From positions 114,502,375 to 114,566,374 of the forward strand of contig CM034546.1 in assembly GCA_020055645.1 (NCBI GenBank): a stretch of 64,000 nucleotides of DNA. The letters run 5' to 3'. Each line of letters opens with the position of its first letter. Within the stretch, counting starts at the first letter, position 1. Origin of the DNA: Tomocerus qinae. Its lineage: Eukaryota; Arthropoda; Collembola; Entomobryomorpha; Tomoceridae. The notes below the pieces were generated by a model. It did not search any database. It was not told the origin of the DNA and was given only the letters and a program-made list of their open reading frames with translations. Shown piece by piece: positions 12,202-24,100 of the stretch. The position numbers were made by a program, and so were the translations under genes.

Positions 12202-13870
12202 TTAAGAAAATTGTATCACCTTAAAGAAATGGCTGGCTACATAAACAGAAATCTTTTTGTGAATTATGCAAGTGACGAAAAGAGATTTGGCCTTTTCTTC
12301 ATCTTTAATATCCACCAGTTCTAAAATCCAAAGAAAGCTTTAAAAAATGATATTATGACAATAATATGGAAAATAGATTAGTAAATAGATAATAGACATT
12401 TACCTGTTTTTAAAGTATTTTCGTAGATTGCTTCGGCATTTACAATGTAGGCTTTTATCAAAGGATCAAGGTCATCTTTCTGAGACTTTTTCATGGTGCT
12501 AAGAGCTGCTTCCTTTAAATTCTTCTTTTGTTCCGCTGTAAGAAACTGCGGGGTTACCAATTCAATCACTTTCTCAGCATCAGGGGCCTTAAACACATCT
12601 TCCTTTGTTAGCTTTCCCAGTGCGATTAAATCGCTTGTCAACTCACACTATAATAGTAAAGAAAAATTCTTTAAGATGTTTTACATTCTTATTAATGTTT
12701 TATAAGTAGTTTTATTGTAAAAGAAATTCAACCGTTTCCTGAATAGTGACACCGTGGACTAGAGGATCATTGTAGCTAACTTCTTCCAATAAATCTTTCC
12801 AGTGTTTCAGAACTTGGTCTTCTTTAGTAAACGGTACAATAACTGATAAGGGAATAGTATTATTCAGACAACAAGCACCTCTACGATGAGCGTCTTCCAG
12901 CTTATCAAGGCAGTTCGTCTATAGAATATGAAAATACACTTTGACTTTCAAAGGCAGGCTTTCATATGGGTATCAAAATATTATGCCATATGGAAAGCAA
13001 TTAATAGACGAAAATGTTAAAATAGAATTACAGTAGAAGGTATGGTGACATTCTTGGGATCGTAACATTCCTGTGGGGTAAAACAAAATAAAATATTTGG
13101 AATATGAATTTTGCAGTGCATTTGCAGTAAAGGATTGTAATAACATTTTCATATAAATAATTACAATAATCTCCAAGTTATAATAAGCTTCTCGGATGGC
13201 CTTGAGCTTTTCTGTTGGAGTAGCTCCTGTAAAAATTATAATTATCATGAAAACAAGGGAGACTGAAGATAAATATCAAATGTTGGAACATCTACAGAAG
13301 GATTCCATCAATTTACCTTCGATTTTAATGTTTGAGCTTTTAATTTTCTGCATTATTTTCTGTTTCTTCTCATCAGGAAAAAATTGGGTCACAAGTTCGG
13401 CAAAGTTCTCTGTAGTTAAGGCTTTATCCTTTAGAGCTTTCCCAATTATGCAGTTGTATATTCTCCACTAAAAAATTGAGGAAAAAGGGGTTTAATACAC
13501 GTTTTTTTGTAATTAAGAGCACAGTTTGACCTTTTAAATAATTGAATTAACACGCAGCATAATTAAGTTACTATCGTCTGGTCTAAAGTTTCTGTCGCTG
13601 CTTGGGAAGGAGTTGCACAATCTGTCCAGTAGTCCATGTAATCAATTCCAGCTGGATAAGTTGAACCGCCACAGCATGTTGCTCTCGTCAGTGTTCTATG
13701 GTCATTGTAACGACAGGACACCTCATCTGCCCATCCTGGAGCGGGAACAAAGCCCTAATATAAGAAACTTTAGTTTTAATTACCCAAGCAGAAAATAATT
13801 TTGAAGTACACCAGATCTTTACCTGAATTGCTCCAAAGCACAGGGAAATAATTAAGAATATCAGCATCAT
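12202..13870 (-). CDS. Secreted two-domain cysteine-rich helical protein, unrecognised
   Basis: Eight exons in transcription order: 13870-13823, 13754-13572, 13467-13317, 13226-13165, 13070-13032, 12918-12733, 12647-12404, 12320-12202. Total 343 residues. Residues 1-16 are a signal peptide (MMLIFLIISLCFGAIQ) encoded by exon 1 alone. The mature part looks like two related domains. Each opens with Cys, exactly 12 residues, then Cys-Cys (VSC..ATCCGG; TNC..GACCLN). Each then has a Cys near IWRIYNCIIGK or IQETCELTSDL, a charged helical stretch (ENFAELVTQFFPDEKKQK; KVIELVTPQFLTAEQKKN) and a further Cys. I count 11 mature cysteines. Helical secreted six-Cys modules suggest an odorant-binding-protein-like carrier, but I do not see the standard OBP spacing, so that is only a guess. 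Several donors are weak (gtaact, gtaatt, gttgaa), so small exon-edge errors are possible. Confidence 0.72.
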
Positions 13871-16800
13871 CACTATAGGTCAAACTAGAAATGAGCAATA
13901 CTTAACTAACTTAATTTATATTATATCCAAAAGTACCTATGAAATGTGTCTGTACCGTACCTGTACCTTTACTGTCAAATACTAAGTATAGTAGTGATAT
14001 GCATAATATCATAATAATTCGATTTAATTTCCAAATAAACATGCAACCCTTTTCTCAATTCTTATATCAATATTATATTAATGTTAACAGTAAGTTTTGT
14101 ACCATTCCATGACTATAATAGCAGAATTTCTATTATCTGCAGGCCATGCATGAGCTTGACAATCCCTTCATGTCATATAAACACTAACTTGGTTCTAGTT
14201 GTATTGAACTCGTTCTAGTTGTGGATGCACAGGCCAAAGAATAATGAGTCGCATTCCAGGGTTTTCCAAACTAATTTTGAATCCCAAGCAATCATAAATA
14301 ACTTGTCAAAACAAATGTAAGCAAATGCAGATATTCCAAATTTGCATTCACCTCTGCTACAAAACGGAGTAAATTATATTTCAGTCATTTAATAATTGTA
14401 CTCATTTATCACTGATATTCATCATCATTGTCTGCTCTGCTCTCTTTGTATGCACATTGTACAGTAAACATACCTATATGAAGCGTGAATTTCAATTAGA
14501 CTTGAGATGAGATGTGACTCGTTAATATTATCATTCTGAACACCAAAAACACGCTTTAGGTGTTTTATAATATTAATCTTTGGTTTTTTTTTGCTTTTGG
14601 GGTTTTGAACTTTTATGTTATTGATGTAAATAATAATGTGTAGGTAGGTATAAAGTTTTGTTTTAAGGGTGGCTTCCCCCTTTTGCCTGCGATGAGAACA
14701 GGTCACAGGGTCAACTTATAGCTTTGAAACAGTTATATTCTGAAAGTTCCAGTTTTTGCCTAGGGCACCTGAAGGCCGGAATTTTGAAAAAAAAATTTTA
14801 AGTATTTTTAATCTTTTTTTGAAAATAAAAAAATTGAGTACGAATTTACATTGAGCTGCGAAATATGGTGTCTTTTTTCCTATTTCTAATTTTAAATCGG
14901 AAAAAAGGGCTGTCAAGTGCCCTAGTACTTTTTGCGGTCTTTCGAATAAGCTACTACACGCTTCTGTACGCTTATCCAAAACGCTTATCTCATCGCAGGG
15001 AGATTTCCCTACTCATAATGCATTGCCGAGAAAGTTGAGGGTTCATTCATAAGTAACAATCATCAGCTCATATTATCTCATATCTCCTTGCCCCAAACCA
15101 CCAAATTCTCATTCCTGGTTAATCCCGCATTACATCCTAAATACGCCAACCTTGCGTTGCAGCGGCTTCGTTCATAGATTGACCAACTATGTGAACGGCC
15201 CGTTGCGAAGCTGTGTTCAAAGGGTTAAGAGGGAAGTAGTCCTTAAGCGGTTTTAGAAGTATTGCAAAGGTTTACTCGTTTTCATTTTAAATAGTATGAT
15301 AAATAATATGATTTTGTCACGGGTATTCATGACTCATAATCATATGCCACCTGTGTCTCACTCTCACTGTCTCATATCTCATTGCTCATTGTGAACTGCA
15401 GTATTAGAGTGTGACTAGTATTTGGTTGGCTGTGTGGTTGAGACTGTATTGTGGATTCAGTCAGAGTCAGAAGGATAGGACCCATTTCGGTTGTGTAGTG
15501 TGTACTGCATGGTCGTATGATACCTTGAAACTAATTGTCCACCTAGAGATGTACATAATACATTTTCGTAAAATAAATTATTAATTGAGTGTCGTACGTT
15601 GATAAAAATCTTAAACAAGTACAGTGGAAATAAGTACGGGTGTGCTGTCATTTTTCTTACATTTTGTGTAAATGTTATCCCAAATTCCCAGTGTGTGAAT
15701 ATTTGGGGATATGACATTAATTATTGCATAGGTACTATGTATTAAATGTATTTAAAAGATAAATAGACATCTTTAATGTAGAAATTATCCAAGAGAAATA
15801 AGCCGGTTACATGTATTTGTATAACAATTCAAGGCCGAAGAGGAATTATCATAATTATATCTGGAAATATCAATTTGAAACCTAAAGATATAACAATTGA
15901 GACAAGCGTTTGTGTTCGGGCGTCCGGCACAATAGATCGTCTGTTAAAACTTTCAAAGTTGATATTATTTATTTAATATTACTGAATGAAATTGGCTGCA
16001 AAATTGAAAGTTGACATTAAAGGTTTTTTTGCAAAACATGTTGTGAATGTGAAGTATTTCAGACTAAATACGTTACGTTATAGTTGCGTATAATATAGTG
16101 TAGTTGAGTTTCAGATTCAGACTATATTACGTTACTTGAGTTATCATTGCAGTAGTAAATTGAATTCAATTGAATTATTTTATGGTTATCACCAAAGCCC
16201 CATATAGCTGTGTAATAAAATTCTGTAGCAAAGCCAATAATCATTTTTGGCATGCTAGCAATTTAATCCTACGAGGCTTAGGATAATCATCAACTACCCT
16301 GAATTAGCGATTGACCTAGGACAAATACAGCTGAAAGAGCACTTACATACACTACAATTGTTAATAGCACTTAATACATTTTTTGCTGATAGACAGTTAA
16401 ATAAACACAGAATTAAATAGTAGTAGTTACATAACCAAAAAGAGTATATCGTGTAGCAAAGACCGTGTACAATATTCATTTAAAATACATGGCTGAAATA
16501 AAAGAATGAAATTAATTAATGCTCAAAAAACTGTGGCATAGATACATATTTATTGTTCGTTAAGAAGCAACATCAGAGTGTTCTCACAGTTAAGAGTCTC
16601 GGACGCAACACACATAAGTTTCAATCTAATCTACAGGCATCATAACCATACTATATATTAACACTGTGAAAGAAGATCAATTAATTCTATAGCACATTAA
16701 CTTCACGATTTCAATCTCACACTCACATTTCCTTTTGGTAAAGTGAAGCGAGAACCTAACGGAAATAACGTATTGTGTAAATTGGAAGGATTTTTCCCCA

Positions 16801-16971
16801 TACAACAATAAAGACTTGACGAAACGAAGAATGCTTGAATGGATAAATAGCAAAGATCATCTTTAGGTCAGCATTTACTTAATCAGATCGACCTACTGCT
16901 ACATAATTCTCAATTCTATTCCACATAGTAAACTACACACACAATGGTACAATTAGACAGCTATTCTCATT
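13871..16971. other. intergenic, mostly featureless
   Basis: No gene recognised. Around 14715-14960 there is a low-complexity block with long A and T runs between gggcacctgaaggccgg and agggctgtcaagtgccct, which looks like a decayed repeat. The remainder is AT-rich. Confidence 0.5.
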
Positions 16972-17383
16972 CAGTGTTGTACTGTTGACCACTTTTTTGC
17001 ATTTTGACCGGGCCACTGGTCAAAATGGTCAAAATGGTCAAAATGGCTAAAATGGTCAAAATATCAGCATACAGTTACTTAGGCTAGCAAATGAAATTTA
17101 AAATATTTAGAGAATGAAATATGGCCTAAAGCCAATGAAACACTATTCTACTAACATCAGACTACAGAATGACACTCTCTAATCATTTTTAACTGCAATC
17201 TTTAGAAAGTTGTATTTGTTGTTTACTGTTGCAGTAAAAGCTACCTTGGGGTCTCAATTAACCCCAAACAGGCATTTTGTCCATTTTGACCATTTTGACC
17301 ACTTTTTAATTTTTTTTGACCGGGCCATTTTGACCATTATGACCATTATGACCACTAGTGGTTTTAACCACTGCACAACACTG
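16972..17383. mobile_element. hAT-like MITE, 412 bp, with 8-bp target-site duplication
   Basis: The ends are inverted: cagtgttgtactg on the left, and the reverse complement of the right end is cagtgttgtgcag. Directly outside are identical 8-mers ttctcatt (16964-16971 and 17384-17391). An 8-bp duplication with CAGTG termini is the hallmark of the hAT superfamily. The subterminal regions carry 9-10-bp repeats of gaccatttt in opposite orientation on the two sides, together with gaccgggcc. There is no transposase ORF, so it is non-autonomous. Confidence 0.9.
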
Positions 17384-17391
17384 TTCTCATT

Positions 17392-17730
17392 CAGAGTGAC
17401 ACTAAACACACACATTGTGATTTAAATCGAGTATAATTCCACTTGTCATTTTTACCTACGTCAGTAATCTCCGAATTACCATACCTCACCTTAAACCTAA
17501 TAAGAAAAGGCAAAGGTTAAGGTTGTTAAAAATAAGGAACTTCAACCAAAACGAAATCAGTTCACATTCTGAGTTGTGTTGCCTCAATATTATTTGTTCG
17601 GTGGTGGTGCTGCTACAAACAGATAAGACTTTGATTTCGAAATACTTCAAATCATAGGATTTTACACAATTCTTCGGTCGTTACTCTGTATTTATTATTT
17701 CATCACTTCGTAGGAGCAAATTTTTTTGAA
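17392..17730. other. upstream region of HMG-CoA synthase
   Basis: A 340-bp spacer between the MITE and the HMG-CoA synthase start; it probably contains the promoter and 5' UTR. I could not identify a TATA box or a sterol-response element with confidence. Confidence 0.4.
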
Positions 17731-19939
17731 ATGAATAATTGCCACGAACGAAATTCATCCTCGTTTCCCCCAAATGTCGGTATTCTAGCTATCGAAATAT
17801 ATTTTCCGTATGAATATGTGGACCAAAAAGATCTTGAAATATTTGATGCGGTATCGGCTGGGAAATACACTATTGGCTTGGGTCAAGACAAAATGGGATT
17901 TTGTTCTGACAGGGAAGATATTAATTCTTTGTGCTTGACTGTGACACAAAAACTAATGCAGAAACATAATATTGGTAAAATATATTCATTTCATTTTGAC
18001 AATTGTCTACTAATGAGTGAATGCTAAAAATTATATTAACAATTTCAGTGGCAATATCCAGTAAATAAAAACTTGATACATTTTCTTGGTTTTCTTGTTT
18101 GAAAAGGTTACGAAAATATTGGTCGATTGGAAGTGGGAACAGAGACAATCTTGGATAAATCCAAAAGCGTTAAGACAGTTCTCATGCAACTATTTCAAGA
18201 AAGTGGGAACTCGGATGTAGAAGGTATCGATACAACGAATGCTTGTTACGGGTGTACTGCTGCACTATTCAACTCTGTAAATTGGGTCGAATCCAGCTCT
18301 TGGGACGGTAAAAATCTCTGATGTACTTTAAAATTATATTATTTCTCTCAATTCAGCTATCGATAATTGCTCAAGTATTCAGATAATATGTTTTCTATAT
18401 TCTATGGCTATATAGTTATTTAATTATAATGATGTGTTACTTTTTCCAGGTAGATTAGCTCTTGTTGTTGCTGGAGACATTGCAGTTTATGCTGCCGGAA
18501 ATGCTAGGCCTACTGGAGGAGCTGGAGCAATTGCAATGCTTGTTGGCCCCAATGCTCCTTTAGTTATTGAAAGGGGTATGGAGAAATAAACGCTTCTATC
18601 TAACTGGATTAATTATAATGAATTATACATATTACATTTTATGTTACTTTGCAAATAGGTTTACGGTCATCACATTCAGCACATGTTTATGACTTCTACA
18701 AGCCGGATATGGAATCTGAGTACGCCCGGGTTGACGGAAAGCTATCGATACAATGTTACTTAAGTGCGTTGGATAAATGTTATCAACTGTATAAACAAAA
18801 AACATCCCTGAAATATTCAGAAGATATTTCTTTGTCGTCATTCGATGGCGTGATTTTTCATTCACCTTATTGTAAGCTTGTACAGAAATCTTTGGCCAGG
18901 TTACTTTTCAATGACGTTTTGACAATGAAAGAAAGCGATTTAAAAGAGAAATATCCAGGACTGCAATGTTTGAAGTAAGTCTTGGAAAAATCTAATTTTT
19001 CCAAACTTAATGCTTTGCTTTACCAATGTTCAATGGGGATATTATTATCACTATAGACCCATTGGGCAACTCACGGTATTTATTATTTCTATTTTTCTAA
19101 ATTATTTCAGAGATGTGAAGTTGGAAGATACCTACTTCGACAAAGAGGTTGAGAATATTCTTCTGAAGGAGTCGAAGGGCATATTTTGTAGTAAAACGAA
19201 ACCATCTTTACTATTGTCTAATCAAGTTGGAAATATGTACACTCCTTCGGTTTATGGAGGGCTTGTATCTTATCTAATAAGGTTTGTGTGTTTGCTAATT
19301 TCTTGTTCTTAACTTTAAGGAAAGAATACGTGACTGAAATCCTAAACTAAAACACCGACGACTTTTAGAGCAAGGAACTGATCAGTAGATTTTTTATGTG
19401 TTTTTCAGTAAACCATTTCATGAGCTACAGGGCAACCGCCTATGCCTCTTTTCATACGGTTCTGGATTCCAAGCGTCAATATTTTCTATTCGAATACTAT
19501 CTGAAGAGTCCGAGAAATTATCTAAACTTCTGGAGAGTATTACCGATGTCCATGAACGTCTTTCGTCTCGAATACGAGTCGACCCTGAAACATTCTCAAA
19601 GACAATGTTGCTTCGCGAGAAAAATCACCATCAAGGTAAAATTTAGATGCATCGTAGATAAATAACTTTTGAGTTGTTATATTGCGTGTGCTGACTAATC
19701 TCAATCTGGGAATTTATTACGCATAGCTAGTGCGTGCACCAAAGCACAATAAAAAACTTGCTGATATTTTTACTCGATGTATTAAATGATACTTTGTCCT
19801 TCTAGCTTACAGTAATTAAATATAATTTTCAGCTCCGTACGCACCTATTAGCGATCCTAAAAACCTCTTCCCAGGGACATACTACTTAGAAGCTGTGGAT
19901 ATTATGCATCGAAGAAAATACAAAATAAATACCATGTAA
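17731..19939 (+). CDS. Hmgs: Hydroxymethylglutaryl-CoA synthase
   Basis: Seven exons: 17731-17974, 18107-18307, 18450-18575, 18659-18974, 19111-19281, 19409-19635, 19833-19939, giving 463 residues, the usual length of the cytosolic enzyme. It condenses acetyl-CoA with acetoacetyl-CoA to HMG-CoA in the mevalonate pathway. The whole family is recognisable: [51 protein letters not shown] (catalytic Glu), [18 protein letters not shown] (catalytic Cys), [20 protein letters not shown] and [17 protein letters not shown] (catalytic His). There is no mitochondrial leader. One oddity is Cys in place of the second Gly of the usual ACYGG. A poly(A) signal is at 19978, 39 bp past the stop. Confidence 0.97.
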
Positions 19940-21193
19940 AATCTTAATTACTTGTACTTTTGAGTTACATTATTTTAAATAAAAATTGGGTGTATTAAAT
20001 CATCTAATGTTGTCCGTTTAGTTTCTGACAAATAAATAATGCTTTCAAATCACATACTTATTTAGAAAATGTCAGAGTTTTCAGTTTGTCTTGTAGTGTA
20101 CATTTGTAGAGTAGAAGAGTCATGGCCATAACCATAATAGTGATTATTGTAGAGCACAAAATGTAGTTTGATCTGAGAAATAAAATACACCATTTCACAT
20201 GATATTACATGTAATTATTTGTAATGGGTATTGGTTTGGTATTGGTATTACAGATTTGTGATTAGTTTTCCTGTGGACATAATTACAATTATATTTACCC
20301 AATAAAATATTTAGATGAAGAATAAATGAATTTAAAATGGTAAAATGGAAGAAATATTCACAAAAAAGGTGTACATAGTACATCTACCAAGCACGTATGC
20401 AGAACTGAGTTTCGGAGGGGGCTAGATTTCCAATGAAATTTTTTGCTATTTTGAGAAAAAAATTTCCTTTTTCTTGGATTTCGGGGGGGGGCTTCAGCCC
20501 GTAAAGCCCATCCCTAAATACGTCCTTGACATCTACATATTGTACAAAAATGCTATCAGAATTCGGTTCAGCTCTAGGCTCTACCTCAGCTCTAATCAAG
20601 ACTCAAGACTTTGTTCTCAAGTAACTATATTCTACACAATTCATCTGAAAAGTTGTCACGTGTGGGCTTAGCGCTTTTAACAAATTCTGGGGTAATGTAA
20701 TTGAAGTAGTTGTTGATCCAGTCCAAATATGAAATAGTCCAAAAGGGTTAGAAGAGTTTAAGAAACGTAAACAGTATTTTTAAAAATCGGACTGGTGGAG
20801 GGGAATGTTATGCGAGTTGGTTGTGTCAATTTCATTTAGTTTAATTTAAAGTAGTATTCTGTAAAAAAGGTTAGTTGTTAGTCGGTAAATACTACACAGT
20901 TATAGGCAATTCAGTAAAATCAAACGCAGTAAAAGTATTTTCTTTTTCTTTAGTTGTTAGTTAAAGTAAGCGATATTTTTTCCAGTTTATCACATTTTTA
21001 CATTATCAGAATACCGTCTGGTCGTAGTCATCTTTTTAACATTTTAACTTGACAAGAACTCGGAATTTTCGTAGTTACTATTATAAAGAATTGCTGTTGG
21101 TAGTTCTATACCTGTTTCATCGCTGTGTCCTATTTCGAATCAACAATCAAAGTATTACCGAAATTTATTCTTGCGTCCGATTTCGAAAGAAAC
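19940..21193. other. intergenic with a repeat fragment near 20390-20540
   Basis: Starts with the HMG-CoA synthase 3' UTR. Around 20390-20540 is G-rich sequence (tttcggagggggct; gatttcgggggggggcttcagcccgt) flanking an AT core, a pattern typical of decayed transposon copies. The right part should contain the flightless-I promoter. Confidence 0.5.
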
Positions 21194-24100
21194 ATGGCTA
21201 AAACAGGTGTATTACCTTTTGTCCGTGGGATTGACTTTTCTCTGAATGATTTTAAGGTAACAATTAAAAAAATTCTTCTATTCCAGTGAGAATTCTTTAT
21301 GACCACTAGTATTAAGTTTTAATGCTTACAACTATTTTGCAGACCAAAAAGTTCCCAGAGTCGGTGAAAGAGATGCAAAGCTTGCGCTGGCTGCGTTTAG
21401 ACAAAACTAGTCTTCAAGAAATTCCTGCCGAGCTTGGAAACCTTCAAAAGCTGGAACATATATCTTTGAGACGGAATGAACTGGAGAAGGTTTTCGGTGA
21501 ACTCACTTCTTTAAATTGTCTCAGGACTATAAACTTGCGGCACAACAAGATAAAGAGCTCTGGGGTCCCAGCTCAAATCTTTGAGTTAGAAGACTTAACA
21601 ACATTGGATTTAAGTTGGAACAACTTGAAAGATTTGCCACAAGGACTGGATAAAGCACGGTCACTCTTGGTACTGAACTTAAGCAATAATAGGTAAGATG
21701 TGTTGATAAATAAAAAATTATCTATATAATATCGAATAATTGATATCGTTATAACTTGTTTTGTTTTTGTATTAATTAGTATCGATGCGATTCCCGGTAA
21801 CGTTTTGATGAACCTTATCGACCTGTTACATTTGGACTTAAGCAACAATAAGCTGGAAACACTCCCTCCTCAAACAAGAAGACTGGTCCATTTACAGACA
21901 CTAATTCTGAATGACAATCCTTTAGCCCTGTTCCAGTTTAGGTACCCCCTTTGTGCAAAACTTCTTACATCCATACTTGATTTGCTATATATAATATTAT
22001 AGCCATAATATTATTAATTTAAACTCTTTTGGTTGAAAATCATAGGCAATTGCCGTCATTGGTTAGCTTAGAAACTTTGCACTTACGAAATACCCAACGA
22101 TGTTTGACGAATATACCCACAAATCTTGAAGGACTATGCAAGCTGACAGATATTGATTTAAGCAAGAATGAACTGGTAAAAATTCCGGATGGATTATACA
22201 CTGTTCCAGGACTCAAGCGACTTAATCTAAGCGAAAATCACCTTAAGGAAGTGTCTATAGCAATTGGTAAGACAGTTATACTAATGCGTAACATTTCATT
22301 CATTCATTATCATAATAATTCGGAATAGTTATACTTATAATACTTGTATATATATACTTGACATTAAACGATTTAACATGTTGCATTTCTTTGAATACTT
22401 ATTGCAGACATTTGGCAAAAACTTGAAGTACTTAACTTGTGCAGAAATGAATTAGTTGCGCTGCCACCAACCCTTTGCAAATTGACAGCATTGCGAAGAC
22501 TGTTAGTAAACGGAAACAAGCTTGATTTTGAGGGAATTCCTTCCGGAATTGGAAAGTTGGCATACCTTCAAGTCTTTTCTGCTGCAAATAATCAATTGGA
22601 AATGATCCCCGAAGGTCTCTGCAGGTATGTTTGTAAACTGATTGTCAGATTTCAGTGTCCTCTAAAGCTTAACACGAAATTCTAATGTCAATGATAACTT
22701 CCATGAGTAGATAATGATAACGAAACTGTTTTAAAAGGTGTGGTTCTTTGAAGAGGCTAATTCTTAGTGGCAACCGACTGATTACACTACCAGATGCTAT
22801 TCATCTGCTCACTGATCTAGAAATTTTAGAATTGAAAGATAATCCTGAATTGGTTATGCCTCCAAAACCGACTGAAGCCATGGTCAGTGGAAGAGATGTT
22901 AGATTTTACAATATTGATTTCTCCCTACAAAATCAACTTCGTTTGGCAGGAGCCATTATGCCACCTCAACCAGCACCAGGTATTTAAAGCAATCATCAAT
23001 AATGAAGGCATAACTTTTACGGATTTAGCAGTGTCAAATCTCTTTTACAGCCCCTAGTAAAGATCCAATTGCTCGGAAAATGAGACTGCGACGTCGTCAT
23101 GTTGATGCGGCTGAAGCAGATACAGCACAGGCAAAAATTTTAAAAGGAATGAAAGACATTGCTAAGGATAAGGACAATAAAAATTATAATGAACTAAAGC
23201 AAGCAGAACCTTTGAAACCGAAAAGGTAAATTGTTAATTTGTAGATTAAGACTAGTGATTAATCTAATTAATGGTTTTGAGAGACACTGTGTTATTATGT
23301 ATCAAGATGGGACGAAGCCTTAGAAAAGCCGCCATTGGATTATTCGGAATTTTTCGATGAAGATGTTGGTCAAATTCCTGGATTAGTGATTTGGGAGATA
23401 GAAAATTTTCTTCCAAATCAAATCGAAGAAGCCGCACATGGAAAGTTTTACGAAGGCGATTGCTACATAATTTTGCAAACCTTCCTCGACCAAAATAACT
23501 CTTTGGATTGGAAGATATATTTTTGGATAGGATCAAAGGCGACGGTATATACCTTAATTGTTGCTAATATAGAACTACATTGCAATTTATTTTTTACAAA
23601 TAGTTTGATTATTGTATAGCTGGACAAACGTGCTTGCGCCGCGATTCATGCCGTAAATTTGCGAAACTATTTGGGTGCTCAATGTCGTACAGTGCGGGAA
23701 GAACAAGCAGATGAGTCCGATGAATTTTTAGCTTTGTTCGATGCTCAAATTGCATACATTGAAGGTGGAAGGACAGCTAGTGGATTCTTCACTGTAGACG
23801 AAGTGGAGTATATGTCTCGTCTGTACAGGGTTCATGGCAAAGGGTCAACAATTCAGTTAGAGCCGGTCCCCTTGGAGTACGAGTCTTTGGACCCTCGCTA
23901 TGTGTTTGTTTTGGATGATGGACTTAAAATATTTGTATGGTTTGGCAAGAAATCTAAAAGCACTTTACGCCCAAAAGCTAGGTTTGTTGCATAAGGATGA
24001 GTATCCATGAATGATACTGTCCTTTCCATTTTTGTCATGTTCACAAATTGTACTAATAATTTTATTGTAATTCAGATTAATGGCAGAGAAAATGAACAAG

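Noticed and set aside
15140..15225. Small inverted repeat gttcatag/ctatgtgaac
   Set aside because: The stem is only 8-10 bp in AT-rich sequence, too weak to call a functional RNA.
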